Origin: Streptomyces sp. Y2F8-2
GTDB lineage: Bacteria; Actinomycetota; Actinomycetes; Streptomycetales; Streptomycetaceae
Direction of reading: 5' to 3'
DNA length: 64,000 nt
Assembly: GCF_014905555.1 (NCBI RefSeq)
Contig: NZ_BNGS01000003.1
Location: 248,001 to 312,000, forward strand
A model generated the notes under the pieces. It searched no databases. It worked only from the letters and a program-made list of their open reading frames with translations, and was not told the DNA's origin. The position numbers and the translations under genes are program-made. Of the stretch, positions 47,673-57,659 are shown one piece after another. Within the stretch, counting starts at the first letter, position 1, and each line of letters opens with the position of its first letter.

Positions 47673-49404
47673 ATGCGTACTGACGCGGGACGTCTGATCG
47701 ACGGTCGCTACCGGCTGACCGAACGCCTCGGCTCCGGCGGCATGGGCACCGTGTGGCGTGCCGTGGACGAACTCATGGAGCGCGACGTCGCCGTCAAACA
47801 GCCCCATCTGCCCGGCGATCCGGAGGACGAGGCACACCGGCGCGCCGCCCACCGGCTCTACCGCGAGGCTCGAGCCGCGGCCCGCGTCGAGCATCCCGCG
47901 GCCGTGTCGATCCACGACGTGATCGTCGAGGACGGATGCCCCTGGATCGTCATGGAGTTGGTCCGAGGGGAGTCCCTTGCGGACGCGCTGCGCCGTGGGC
48001 CGCTGCCGGCCGAGGAGGCGGCGCGCATCGGGCTCGCCGTCGTCGGCGCACTGGACGCGGCGCACCGCGTCGGCATCGTGCACCGCGACGTGAAGCCGGC
48101 GAACGTCCTGCTGGGTCCGCGCGGCCGAGTGGTCCTCACCGACTTCGGCATCGCACACGCCCAGGACGAGGAATCCCTCACCGTCACCGGGGAGTTCGTC
48201 GGTTCGCTGGAGTTCATCGCGCCGGAACGGATGTCCGGCCGGTGCGCCGGTCCCGCCTCCGACCTGTGGTCGCTGGGCGTGCTGCTGTACGCCGCCGTCG
48301 AGGGATCGTCCCCCTTCCGCCGTACGACGGTGGAGTCCACGCTCGCCGCGATCCTCGCCACCGATCCTCCCGAACCCCGGCAGGCCGGGAGGCTCGGGCC
48401 GCTCATCGCACGGCTGCTGGTCAAGGAACCCGAGCGGCGGCCCGACGCGGAGGAGGTCGGTGCGGTGCTGGAGACGGTGGCCGGGGGGTGGCCGGTGCCG
48501 GGTGCGGAACGGGGGGAGTCGACGGGCGCTCAGGATGCCTCCGAACTGAGGGAGTTCGCCGACGACGGCGGGACGGTACGGTTCGGGGCCGCGGCCTGCC
48601 GAGGGCGACGGTCCCGGCGCCGTGGACGACGGCGGTCCCGACACGTCACCGGACACCGCGCCGCAGGCGGAGGCCGCCCCGCCGTCCGAGCGGGGGGCCG
48701 TCAAACCGTCCGAGCCGGCCGACGCCAAGCCGTCCGAGCCGGAGGCCCCCGCGCCGTCCGCCCCGGCGACCGTCGCCGTGGCGGTGCCGGTGGCGCAGCC
48801 GAAGCGCCCCGCCCTCCTCCGCCCGGCCCCCGTCGCCGCGCTCGGCGTTCTCCTCGTCGGCGGCACCTGGTTCGGCACCTCCTACTTCGACACCCCCGAG
48901 AGAGAGGGGAGCACCGAACACACCGCCACCTACAGCTCGGCCCCGGCCATCGCCTCCGCCGGCTCCTGGACCGCCCACCGGGAGGCGAAGCTCGACGCGG
49001 TCGTCTCCGTACCGTCGGACATCGCCCGGGGCGCCGCCACGGACCGCACGGTCACCTACGGCGACGACACCGTCCGGCTCCGCCTGACCCGGGAGACATC
49101 GGTTCCCACCCCCCTGAAGGCCTGGGCACGGCAGGCCACCGCCTCCTGGCCCGCCGACGACCCCGGCACCCTCTACACCCCCACGAGCTTCCACGGCGAG
49201 GACGCCATGCTCACCGACACCACCTACACGGTGGGGAAGAAGCGGTACCGCGTCCTGCAACTGCTGATCGCCACGACCGCCCGCGAGTACTACGTGCTGC
49301 GCGTGGACATGCCGAAGGGCACCCCGGACGAGAAGCGCGGCACCTCGCTGTTCAAGGGCGCCCGGGACCGCCTGAAAGTGGGCAAGGACATGATGGGGTC
49401 CTGA
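47673..49404 (+). pseudogene. Frameshifted membrane Ser/Thr protein kinase 6
   Basis: The kinase domain is intact from ATG 47673 (SGGMGTVW loop, Lys42, Asp139 in HRDVKPAN, DFG 157-159, LEFIAPERMSG). Near 48590 the frame turns into an Arg/Pro/His-rich run that never reaches a membrane helix and stops at 49415. The expected continuation lies in the +1 frame (about 48601-49404): acidic linker EGDGPGAVDDGGPD, Pro-rich spacer, transmembrane helix (PVAALGVLLVGGTWF) and an outer domain ending in RDRLKVGKDMMGS. One extra base (or two missing) between about 48560 and 48615 explains this; sequencing error is possible. If real, the product is a soluble kinase with an aberrant tail. Confidence 0.8.
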
Positions 49405-49519
49405 CGACGCCCTGATCAGCGCATTCGCTGCCAGCGGTCACTGGCACGGTGTGGACGCCCGGTGAAAGCGCGTTACCGACGGGTACCCAAACGCTCCGCC
49501 CCGGCATACCCTGCGCCTC

Positions 49520-51160
49520 ATGACGGACTCGCAGGCCCCGGAGAAGGCCACCGCACAGACCGGTACGGGCACGGCCGGCACGAACCCCCTCGCTCCCGCC
49601 CCCACGGGCGCCCGCACCGCCGTCGACGTGGTGACGCCCGAGCTGGTCGCCCAGCTCACCAAGGGCGTGGCCGGCTCGGGCCGCACCGCCAACCACACGC
49701 CGTTCACCGGCGAGAAGCTGGCCGACCTGCCCGAGTCCACCCCCGAGGACGTCGCCCTCGCCTTCGAACGGGCCCGCGCCGCCCAGGTCGCCTGGGCGGG
49801 GACCCCCGTACGGCAGCGCGCCGCGGTGCTCCTCCGCTTCCACGACCTGGTGCTGGAGCGGCAGGCCGAGGTCCTCGACCTGATCCAGCTGGAGACCGGA
49901 AAGGCCCGTCTGCACGCCCACGAGGAGGTGCAGGCCGTCGCCGTCGCGGCCCGGCACTACGGCCGCAAGGCGCCCTCGTACCTGAGGCCGAAGCGGCACA
50001 CCGGCGCCGTACCGACGCTGACCAAGGTCACCGAACTGCGCCACCCGCGCGGCGTGGTCGGCCAGATCGCCCCCTGGAACTACCCGCTGGAGCTGTCCGT
50101 CGGCGACGCGCTCCCCGCCTTCGCCGCGGGCAACGCCGTCGTGATGAAGCCCGACACGGAGACCTGCCTGACCGCGCTGTGGGCGCGCGACCTGCTGATC
50201 GAGGCCGGACTGCCCGCCGAGGTCTTCCAGGTCGTCATCGGCGACGGCCCGGTGGTCGGCCCGGAGGTCGTCAAGCACGCCGACTACGTCTCCTTCACCG
50301 GCTCCACCCGCACCGGCCGCGAGGTCGCCCAGGGCGCCGCCGCCCGGCTCGTCGGCGTCTCCCTCGAACTCGGCGGCAAGAACGCCATGCTGGTCCTCGA
50401 GGACGCGGACATCGAGAAGGCCGCCGAGGGCGCGGTGCGGGCCTGCTTCTCCTCCGCCGGGCAACTGTGCATCTCCATCGAGCGGTTGTACGTCCACGAG
50501 TCGATCGCGGACGCCTTCCTGGAGCGGTTCGTCGCCCGCACCAAGGCCCTGCGGCTCGGCACGTCCCTCGCCTACGGCGCCGACATGGGGTCGCTGGTCG
50601 GCGAGCGGCAGCTCGAGACCGTGACCCGGCACGTCGAGGAGGCCGTGGCCAAGGGGGCGAAGGTGCTGGCCGGCGGGGTGGCCCGCCCGGACGTCGGCCC
50701 GTACTTCTACGAGCCGACCATCCTCGACGGCGTCGAGGCCCCGATGGCGGTGTGCGCGGAGGAGACCTTCGGCCCGGTCGTGTCGATCTACCGCTTCAAG
50801 AGCGAGGACGAGGTGATCGAGCGCGCCAACGCCACGCCGTACGGCCTGAATTCGTCGGTCTGGACGAAGAACGGCCGGCGGGGGCGCGAGGTCGCGGCCC
50901 GGCTGCGCACGGGCACGGTCAACGTCAACGAGGGCTACGCGCCGGCGTACGGCAGCGTCCAGTCCCCGATGGGCGGCATGAAGGACTCCGGCCTCGGCCG
51001 CCGCCACGGCTCGGAGGGCATCCTCAAGTACACCGAGGCCCAGACGGTCGCCCAGCAGCGACTGCTGCCGATGGCCCCGTCGCTGGGGATGGACGACGAG
51101 AAGTACGCGGCGTTCATGAGCCGGAGCCTGAAGGTGATGAAGGCGCTCCGCCTCCGCTAG
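49520..51160 (+). CDS. Aldehyde dehydrogenase, probable succinate-semialdehyde dehydrogenase
   Basis: A 546-residue NAD(P)-dependent aldehyde dehydrogenase. The Asn of APWNYPLE, the Glu of LELGGKN and the catalytic Cys in SSAGQLCISIERLYV are visible; ETFGPVVSIYRF and the family C-terminus follow. By similarity to the succinate-semialdehyde dehydrogenase (GabD2-like) group it would oxidise succinic semialdehyde to succinate; other aldehydes are possible. ATG 49520. The GMC oxidoreductase starts 51 bases after its stop, so they are probably co-transcribed. Confidence 0.9.
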   Translation: MTDSQAPEKATAQTGTGTAGTNPLAPAPTGARTAVDVVTPELVAQLTKGVAGSGRTANHTPFTGEKLADLPESTPEDVALAFERARAAQVAWAGTPVRQRAAVLLRFHDLVLERQAEVLDLIQLETGKARLHAHEEVQAVAVAARHYGRKAPSYLRPKRHTGAVPTLTKVTELRHPRGVVGQIAPWNYPLELSVGDALPAFAAGNAVVMKPDTETCLTALWARDLLIEAGLPAEVFQVVIGDGPVVGPEVVKHADYVSFTGSTRTGREVAQGAAARLVGVSLELGGKNAMLVLEDADIEKAAEGAVRACFSSAGQLCISIERLYVHESIADAFLERFVARTKALRLGTSLAYGADMGSLVGERQLETVTRHVEEAVAKGAKVLAGGVARPDVGPYFYEPTILDGVEAPMAVCAEETFGPVVSIYRFKSEDEVIERANATPYGLNSSVWTKNGRRGREVAARLRTGTVNVNEGYAPAYGSVQSPMGGMKDSGLGRRHGSEGILKYTEAQTVAQQRLLPMAPSLGMDDEKYAAFMSRSLKVMKALRLR

Positions 51161-51211
51161 TTCCCCGCTGGTTCCCCCACAGGCAACCCCCGTTCTCGAC
51201 GAGGAGAGCAC

Positions 51212-53017
51212 GTGTCGCAGGAGAAGTCTGTCCAGACCCGGGACGATGACGGGTACGACTACGACGTCATCGTCGTGGGCTCGGGGTTCGGTGGATCCGT
51301 CTCCGCGCTCCGGCTGACCGAGAAGGGGTACCGCGTCGGTGTCCTGGAGGCGGGCCGCCGCTTCACCCGCGAGACGCTGCCGAAGAACTCCTGGGACCTG
51401 AAGAACTACCTCTGGGCGCCCGCCCTGGGCATGTACGGCATCCAGCGCATCCACCTGCTGGGCAACGTCATGGTCCTCGCGGGCGCCGGCGTCGGCGGCG
51501 GCTCCCTCAACTACGCCAACACCCTCTACGTGCCGCCGAAGGCCTTCTTCGACGACCCGCAGTGGCGGGGGATCACCGACTGGCAGGAGGAGCTGAACCC
51601 GTACTACGACCAGGCCCGGCGCATGCTCGGCGTACGGCTCAACCCGACCATGACCCCCTCCGACGTGCACCTCAAGGCGGCCGCCGAGCGGATGGGGGTC
51701 GGGGACACCTTCCACCTGGCACCGGTGGGCGTGTTCTTCGGTGACGGCGAGGACGCCGACGGAACGGTGAAGGCGCGGCCCGGCGAGGAGGCCCCGGACC
51801 CGTACTTCGGCGGCGCCGGCCCGGCCCGCCGGGCGTGCACCGAGTGCGGCGAGTGCATGACGGGCTGCCGGCACGGCGCGAAGAACACCCTCAACGAGAA
51901 CTACCTCCACCTCGCCGAGAAGGCGGGCGCGGTCGTGCACCCGATGACGACGGTCGTGTCGGTCACGGACGACTCCCAGGGCGGGTACGCCGTGGCGACC
52001 CTGCCGACGGACGACCGGCGCAAGGGCCGGGGGCGCGTCTTCAAGGCACGGAAGGTGGTGCTCGCGGCGGGCACGTACGGAACCCAGACCCTGCTGCACC
52101 GCATGAAGGCGAACGGCCAACTGCCGTACCTCTCCGACCGGCTGGGCGAGCTGACCCGCACCAACTCCGAGGCACTGGTGGGCGCGCAGACCGACAACCG
52201 GCGCTACCGCACCGCGCACGGTGCGCCGAAGGTCGACTTCACGCGGGGCGTGGCGATCACGTCCTCGATCCACCCGGACGAGAACACGCACATCGAGCCG
52301 GTCCGCTACGGCAAGGGCTCCAACGCGATGGGCGGCCTGTCGATCCTCCAGGTCCCCTACGCGGAAGGCCGCTCCCGCGCCCTGGCCTGGCTCACGAACG
52401 CGGCACGTCACCCGTGGCTGATGGTCCGCTCCCTGTCCAACCGGCGCTGGTCGGAGCGGACCATCATCGGCCTGGTGATGCAGTCGCTGGACAACTCCCT
52501 GACGACGTATCTGAAGCCGAACGGCGTCGGCAAGGGCCTGCTGACGGCCCGCCAGGGTCATGGTCGGCCCAACCCGAAGCAGATCAGGGCGGCCTCCGAG
52601 GCGGCGTCCGTGCTCGCCGCCGAGATCAACGGTTTCGCGGGCAGCAACGTCGGCGAACTGATGGGCACCCCGCTGACCGCCCATTTCCTCGGCGGCTGCC
52701 CGATCGGCGACTCCCGCGAGACCGGCGTCATCGACCCCTACCACCGGCTCTACGGCCACCCCGGCATCTCGGTGGTCGACGGCGCGGCGGTGTCGGCGAA
52801 CCTGGGCGTCAACCCCTCGCTGACGATCACCGCGCAGGCCGAGCGGGCCATGTCGTACTGGCCGAACAAGGGCGAGGCGGATCCGCGCCCGGCGCAGGGG
52901 GCGCGGTACGAACGGCTCAAGCCGGTGGAACCCCGTCACCCGGCGGTGCCGGCCGAGGCGTTCGGGGCGCTGCGGCTGCCGTTCCTCGGGATGCCGGCGG
53001 TGCCGCCGAAGCAGTAG
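51212..53017 (+). CDS. GMC-family FAD oxidoreductase (cholesterol-oxidase-like)
   Basis: A 601-residue flavoprotein. FAD site VIVVGSGFGGSVSALRLTEKG, then GAGVGGGSLNYANT. A cysteine cluster CTECGECMTGCRHGAKNTLNENYL (about 208-231) marks the GMC subgroup with a possible Fe-S or structural site. The C-terminal active-site region is VDGAAVSANLGVNPSLTITAQAER with the GMC Asn. Substrate unknown; annotated relatives are called cholesterol oxidase. GTG 51212 after GAGGAGAG. Likely works with the aldehyde dehydrogenase upstream: alcohol to aldehyde to acid. Confidence 0.88.
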   Translation: MSQEKSVQTRDDDGYDYDVIVVGSGFGGSVSALRLTEKGYRVGVLEAGRRFTRETLPKNSWDLKNYLWAPALGMYGIQRIHLLGNVMVLAGAGVGGGSLNYANTLYVPPKAFFDDPQWRGITDWQEELNPYYDQARRMLGVRLNPTMTPSDVHLKAAAERMGVGDTFHLAPVGVFFGDGEDADGTVKARPGEEAPDPYFGGAGPARRACTECGECMTGCRHGAKNTLNENYLHLAEKAGAVVHPMTTVVSVTDDSQGGYAVATLPTDDRRKGRGRVFKARKVVLAAGTYGTQTLLHRMKANGQLPYLSDRLGELTRTNSEALVGAQTDNRRYRTAHGAPKVDFTRGVAITSSIHPDENTHIEPVRYGKGSNAMGGLSILQVPYAEGRSRALAWLTNAARHPWLMVRSLSNRRWSERTIIGLVMQSLDNSLTTYLKPNGVGKGLLTARQGHGRPNPKQIRAASEAASVLAAEINGFAGSNVGELMGTPLTAHFLGGCPIGDSRETGVIDPYHRLYGHPGISVVDGAAVSANLGVNPSLTITAQAERAMSYWPNKGEADPRPAQGARYERLKPVEPRHPAVPAEAFGALRLPFLGMPAVPPKQ

Positions 53018-53032
53018 TGCCGGAGAAGTGAC

Positions 53033-53068
53033 GAAGGACCTGAGCCCCCCTCCGAGCCCAGGTCCTTC
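53033..53068 (+). terminator. Hairpin after the GMC gene
   Basis: GAAGGACCTG (53033-53042) pairs fully with CAGGTCCTTC (53059-53068), then CTCCTT. It separates the GMC gene from the convergent surface-protein gene that ends at 53119. Confidence 0.85.
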
Positions 53069-53118
53069 TCCTTCGTGCGAGGCGAACCGCTCACACGGTC
53101 CGCCCACGCCCACGACCG

Positions 53119-54102
53119 TTACGCGGCGGCGTGGCCCCCGGCCTTGCGGCGCCGCACCGCGAAGACCACGCCACCACCGGCGACGACGGCGACACCGCCG
53201 ACGAGCGCGATGGTCGGCAGCGCGGAGGAGGAACCGGTGGAGGCCAGGGTGCCGGTCACCTCAGGCGTGCTGCTGCCCGGCTTCGTGTTCGTGACCGGGG
53301 CCTTGCCGCCCTCCTGCGGCTTCGTACCGTCGGTGTCGGTGCCGGCTGCGACGATCTGGAACTTGTACGCGATCTCGCCGAGACCGATGCACTTCTCGGC
53401 GTTGTCGTCGTAGATCGTCGCGCCGAGTGAGAAGCCGGCGCCGACCGGGGCGGACGACGTGACGTTGATGCGCATCGGGATGTCGATCTCGTAGTCGGGC
53501 TTGAGTTCATCGGCGGTGCCGACGTAACCGACCGCGTAGCCGTCCTCGTTGAGGGTCTCCCACTTCTTGCTGTCCGGGTTCCAGGCCTGGAGCTGAACCT
53601 GCTTGCTCTTGAACAGGTCGTCGCCGTTCTTGTCGGCAGAGGCCCCGGCGAAGAAGCTGAGATTCTCAAGCGTCGAGTCCGAGTTGTTGGCCACGTTCAG
53701 TGAGAACTTGTGCCAACCGCTGCCCGCGGCGATCTTGCCCGGCAGTCCGCTGATGCTGACGTCGGCCTTGGAGTCCGTGCACTCGCCGACGGGCTCGGTG
53801 GGCTCGTCGCTCGGCGTGGAGGTGTTGCTCGGTGTGCCGGCCGGGGTGGACTGCGAGGCGGACGACGAGGCGGATGACGACGCGGAGGAGGACGCCGACT
53901 GGCTCGCGGACGCGGAGGCGCTGGAGGACGCCGACTGGCTCGCGGACGTGGACGCGCTGGCGGACGACGTGTCGGACGGGGAAACGGTGGCCGACGGGGA
54001 CGACGTGTTGTCCGACGCGAACGCGGCCGGCGCCGACAGCAGCGCGAGCGGGGCTATGGCAGCCGTCGCCGCCGCGGCGGCCAGGGCACGGCGAAGCTTC
54101 AT
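53119..54102 (-). CDS. Sortase-anchored surface protein with Ser-rich stalk
   Basis: A 327-residue exported protein. Signal peptide at residues 1-29 (LLSAPAAFA cleavage). Residues about 45-88 are a repeat of Ser/Ala/Gln (SASQSASSSA units). A globular domain follows (about 107-255) with two Cys (ECTDSK, AEKCIGL). The C-terminus is a sorting signal: LASTG (286-290), a hydrophobic helix and an RRRK tail, the class E type (LAxTG) of actinobacterial sortases. Similar to Streptomyces cell-wall proteins of unknown function. ATG 54102. Probably controlled through the inverted repeat at 54214. Confidence 0.85.
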   Translation of the reverse strand: MKLRRALAAAAATAAIAPLALLSAPAAFASDNTSSPSATVSPSDTSSASASTSASQSASSSASASASQSASSSASSSASSSASQSTPAGTPSNTSTPSDEPTEPVGECTDSKADVSISGLPGKIAAGSGWHKFSLNVANNSDSTLENLSFFAGASADKNGDDLFKSKQVQLQAWNPDSKKWETLNEDGYAVGYVGTADELKPDYEIDIPMRINVTSSAPVGAGFSLGATIYDDNAEKCIGLGEIAYKFQIVAAGTDTDGTKPQEGGKAPVTNTKPGSSTPEVTGTLASTGSSSALPTIALVGGVAVVAGGGVVFAVRRRKAGGHAAA

Positions 54103-54213
54103 GTAGACCTCGAAGAGTCCGGTGCGCCGCTACGACGCGACGCATCTTGGGGGGAGCCGCCGCGTGGCGGCGCGGGTGTGTCCCGTGATTCGCCAGGTGT
54201 GACCTGTGTGCGA

Positions 54214-54239
54214 TGTGAATGGTTGCGCTCCCATTCACA
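54214..54239. promoter_or_regulatory. Inverted repeat upstream of the surface-protein gene
   Basis: TGTGAATGG (54214-54222), eight bases, CCATTCACA (54231-54239): a perfect 9-base inverted repeat 112 bases before the start of the surface-protein gene. Its centre TGGTTGCGCTCCCA matches the CebR/LacI box TGGGAGCGCTCCCA at 12 of 14 bases. Looks like a repressor operator. Confidence 0.55.
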
Positions 54240-54303
54240 GAATTCTTATGTGCGCTGCGTCACACGGGACTTGACCCTCGGCAGAGCCGTGGGACGGCGA
54301 AAG

Positions 54304-54362
54304 GCCCCGCGGCGGGGGGACCCCGGCTCGGCGTGGCCGGGCTCGGGGAATCCGCGGGGCCC
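54304..54362. other. Long GC hairpin in intergenic region
   Basis: GGCCCCGCGG (54304-54313) pairs with CCGCGGGGCC (54353-54362), and the enclosed bases can pair further. It may be a terminator for transcripts from either side. The surrounding 54240-54510 contains no supported gene. Confidence 0.5.
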
Positions 54363-54514
54363 TTCTCCGTCGGCACCGACGTCAGGGCAGCGCCGGTGCC
54401 CGGGGAGCGGCGCCGGGGGGTTGCGCCGCTTGCCTGCGTGACCGCCGGTGGTGCGCTCCGGCGCGCGCGAGGAGCGCGCGTGGTGTCGACCATTGGCAGT
54501 CGGCGGGAGGAGCG

Positions 54515-54673
54515 ATGCTGTTGTCTGCCAGGGGCCGTGCGGGGGTGCCGTCGACTCTCTGTTCCCCGCATCGTGCTGGATGGGTCACGGCCTCCGCAAC
54601 CGTTTCGACCACCTCTGAACAGATTCCGCCGGTCGGCTCCGGGCGTCCCCGGAGCCGACCGTTTACTGGGTGA
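54515..54673 (+). CDS. Possible 52-residue small protein or leader
   Basis: An ATG at 54515 preceded by GGGAGGAGCG, one of the best ribosome-binding sites in the region. The frame encodes 52 residues (MLLSARGRAGVP ... RPFTG) without hydrophobic or family features. A perfect 13-bp hairpin (54631-54643 with 54648-54660) lies inside its 3' end. It may be a genuine small gene, a leader peptide, or chance. The rest of 54674-54908 holds nothing recognised. Confidence 0.3.
   Translation: MLLSARGRAGVPSTLCSPHRAGWVTASATVSTTSEQIPPVGSGRPRSRPFTG
54631..54660. terminator. Perfect 13-bp hairpin
   Basis: GGTCGGCTCCGGG (54631-54643), loop CGTC, and its full complement (54648-54660), followed on the plus strand by GTTTAC. 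A possible terminator, either for the small frame at 54515 or for the chorismate mutase transcript coming from the right. Confidence 0.5.
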
Positions 54674-54908
54674 CCGGGCTGCTGTCCCCTGCCGTCCGGT
54701 CACATCCCTGGAGCGAGGTCCCACGACGCACGGCACGATGCGTGCGTCTCATCGCTCCAGCGGAGCCACGCGTGGTTCTTTCGGGCCCGCCCCTGGCTGG
54801 CACGGACGCCCGGCTCAACGAAGTCGCCGCGGGCCCGGTCACGCGCCGTACGGGTGAGGGGGTATGCGTACGTACGTCCGCGGAACGCGGATCCGGCCGG
54901 GGCCGGCC

Positions 54909-55199
54909 TCAGATCCGGCCCCGGCACAGCTCCAGCAGGGTCATCGCGAGGGCCGTGCCGGGCTTGCCCAGCGCGTCCCGGTAGTGGCCGAGGACCTCCA
55001 TCTCACGGGAGAGGTTCACGCGCCGGCCGCCGGAGGCGATACGGGCCTCCTGGATGACGGCGGAGACGGCCATCCGTTCCTGGATGAGACCGATGATCCG
55101 GTCGTCGAGCGAGTCGATGCGTTCACGGGCGTCGCTGATCAGGTGCGCGGCGTCGTCGCTGCGGGCGCCGGTCTTCTCGGTGGCTGCGGTGGCGGTCAT
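54909..55199 (-). CDS. Chorismate mutase (AroQ class)
   Basis: Converts chorismate to prephenate, the branch to Phe and Tyr; cytosolic. The 96-residue protein is of the all-helical AroQ class: ARERIDSLDDRIIGLIQERMAVSAVIQEARIASGG (helix 1 with Arg and the Lys/Gln region), then a short loop and VNLSREMEVLGHYRDALG. GAGGAG precedes the ATG 55199. Its 5' region (55200-55423) contains a short Phe-rich peptide frame and a terminator-like stem. Divergent from guaA. Confidence 0.92.
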   Translation of the reverse strand: MTATAATEKTGARSDDAAHLISDARERIDSLDDRIIGLIQERMAVSAVIQEARIASGGRRVNLSREMEVLGHYRDALGKPGTALAMTLLELCRGRI

Positions 55200-55257
55200 G
55201 CGGGGCTCCTCGTGGACGGGTGCGCGGTGCCCCGGAGCGACAGGACCCGGGAAAACG

Positions 55258-55294
55258 CCAGGCGCCCCGGACCTTGTCGGCCCGGGGCGCCTGG
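55258..55294 (-). terminator. Attenuator-type hairpin before chorismate mutase
   Basis: A perfect 13-bp stem (arms 55258-55270 and 55282-55294, 11-base loop). On the minus strand it is followed by CGTTTTCC. It lies between the leader peptide frame and the start of chorismate mutase, the right position for a regulated terminator. Confidence 0.7.
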
Positions 55295-55313
55295 GAAGTC
55301 GCTTGTCAGTAGC

Positions 55314-55388
55314 TCAAGCAGCACGACCATGGCAGCCGGCGGGCCGGTTGCCATAGGTAAAGACGAAGATCGTCGCGCGCTTGAACAT
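55314..55388 (-). CDS. Phe/Tyr-rich leader peptide of chorismate mutase
   Basis: A 24-codon frame from ATG 55388 to TGA 55314. Phe is at positions 2, 8 and 10 and Tyr at 12, in a run that begins [12 protein letters not shown]. The codons after position 12 (55331-55352) form a 10-bp hairpin that could pair alternatively with the terminator. No ribosome-binding site precedes it; the promoter hexamers place transcription start at about the A of the ATG, so the message is probably leaderless. Function as an attenuator sensing Phe/Tyr-tRNA is inferred from codon content and position. Confidence 0.65.
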   Translation of the reverse strand: MFKRATIFVFTYGNRPAGCHGRAA

Positions 55389-55394
55389 GGGGCC

Positions 55395-55423
55395 AGTATG
55401 CCGTGGGGGAGGGCGGCGTCCAA
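55395..55423 (-). promoter_or_regulatory. Promoter of the leader peptide/chorismate mutase transcript
   Basis: On the minus strand TTGGAC (55423-55418), 17 bases, CATACT (55400-55395), then six bases to the ATG of the leader frame. A vegetative-type promoter with ideal spacing. Confidence 0.7.
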
Positions 55424-55546
55424 AGCGGCCCGCATGGTGAGACGTGCTCCACAGGCGGCCGCCCTGGCAGCGGCGGGACGGCACCCACGGCCACCTCGGT
55501 AGAATCGGGTGGCACAAGGACCCGCCCAACCGCCGGAAGGCACCCC

Positions 55547-57129
<1,583 letters not shown>

Positions 57130-57136
57130 CCGCAGG

Positions 57137-57622
57137 TCACGTCCGTTTGAGAGTGCGCACCGGCTCTCCGGGCCTCCAGACCTGGACGACGAGGTACGTG
57201 TCGTCCTCGACGCAGGTCCTGACGACCTCCGTCAGCTCGGTGCGGAAGAGGTGGAACGGCTCCGGCGGTTCCACCTCTTTCACGTACGCGCCCTTGGTCC
57301 TGTCGTCCTCGACCTCCACGGCCCGCCCGCTGATCCGCACGTCACCGCCGCCCATCCCGGTGCCCGGTCCCGGGTTCGCCTGGAGCGCGAAGCGGGGGTC
57401 GCGGCGCAGGTCGAGTGCCTTGAGCGAGCCGGGCATCATGCCGAGCCAGAGCTCGCCGTCCAGGAAGCGGACCTCCAGACCGGTGGTGCGGGGCGAGCCG
57501 TCCCTGCGCAGCGTCGCCAGGACGTGGTGGGTGAAGGATCCGAAGCGTTCCTCGACGGTCCGGGCGAGGTCCGGTTCCGCTTCGGCGAAGGCGGCCCAGT
57601 TCATCGACATGCTCGTTGCCAT
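57137..57622 (-). CDS. Pyridoxamine 5'-phosphate oxidase-fold protein
   Basis: A 161-residue protein of the split-barrel PPOX/FMN- or F420-binding family. Typical parts: HHVLATLRRDGSPRTTGLEVRFLDGELWLGMMPGSLKALDLRRDPRFAL and DVRISGRAVEVED. Such proteins in actinobacteria bind F420 or FMN and reduce small substrates; the cofactor cannot be told from sequence alone. ATG 57622. Ten bases separate its stop from that of guaA. Confidence 0.82.
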   Translation of the reverse strand: MATSMSMNWAAFAEAEPDLARTVEERFGSFTHHVLATLRRDGSPRTTGLEVRFLDGELWLGMMPGSLKALDLRRDPRFALQANPGPGTGMGGGDVRISGRAVEVEDDRTKGAYVKEVEPPEPFHLFRTELTEVVRTCVEDDTYLVVQVWRPGEPVRTLKRT

Positions 57623-57659
57623 ACGGCGAGTCTGACGCCGATACCCGACATCTTCTGTC

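Noticed and set aside
37622-49404. Biosynthetic gene cluster or mobile island around the kinases
   Set aside because: No biosynthetic core, integrase or transposase; flanks are conserved core genes in the usual order.
49352-53113. Minus-strand frame of more than 1200 codons opposite the dehydrogenase and GMC genes
   Set aside because: Opposite strand of two clear enzymes; no start signal and a low-complexity translation.
53820-53990. Repeated Ser codons as a non-coding repeat
   Set aside because: The repeat is in frame with the surface protein and forms its Ser/Ala/Gln stalk.
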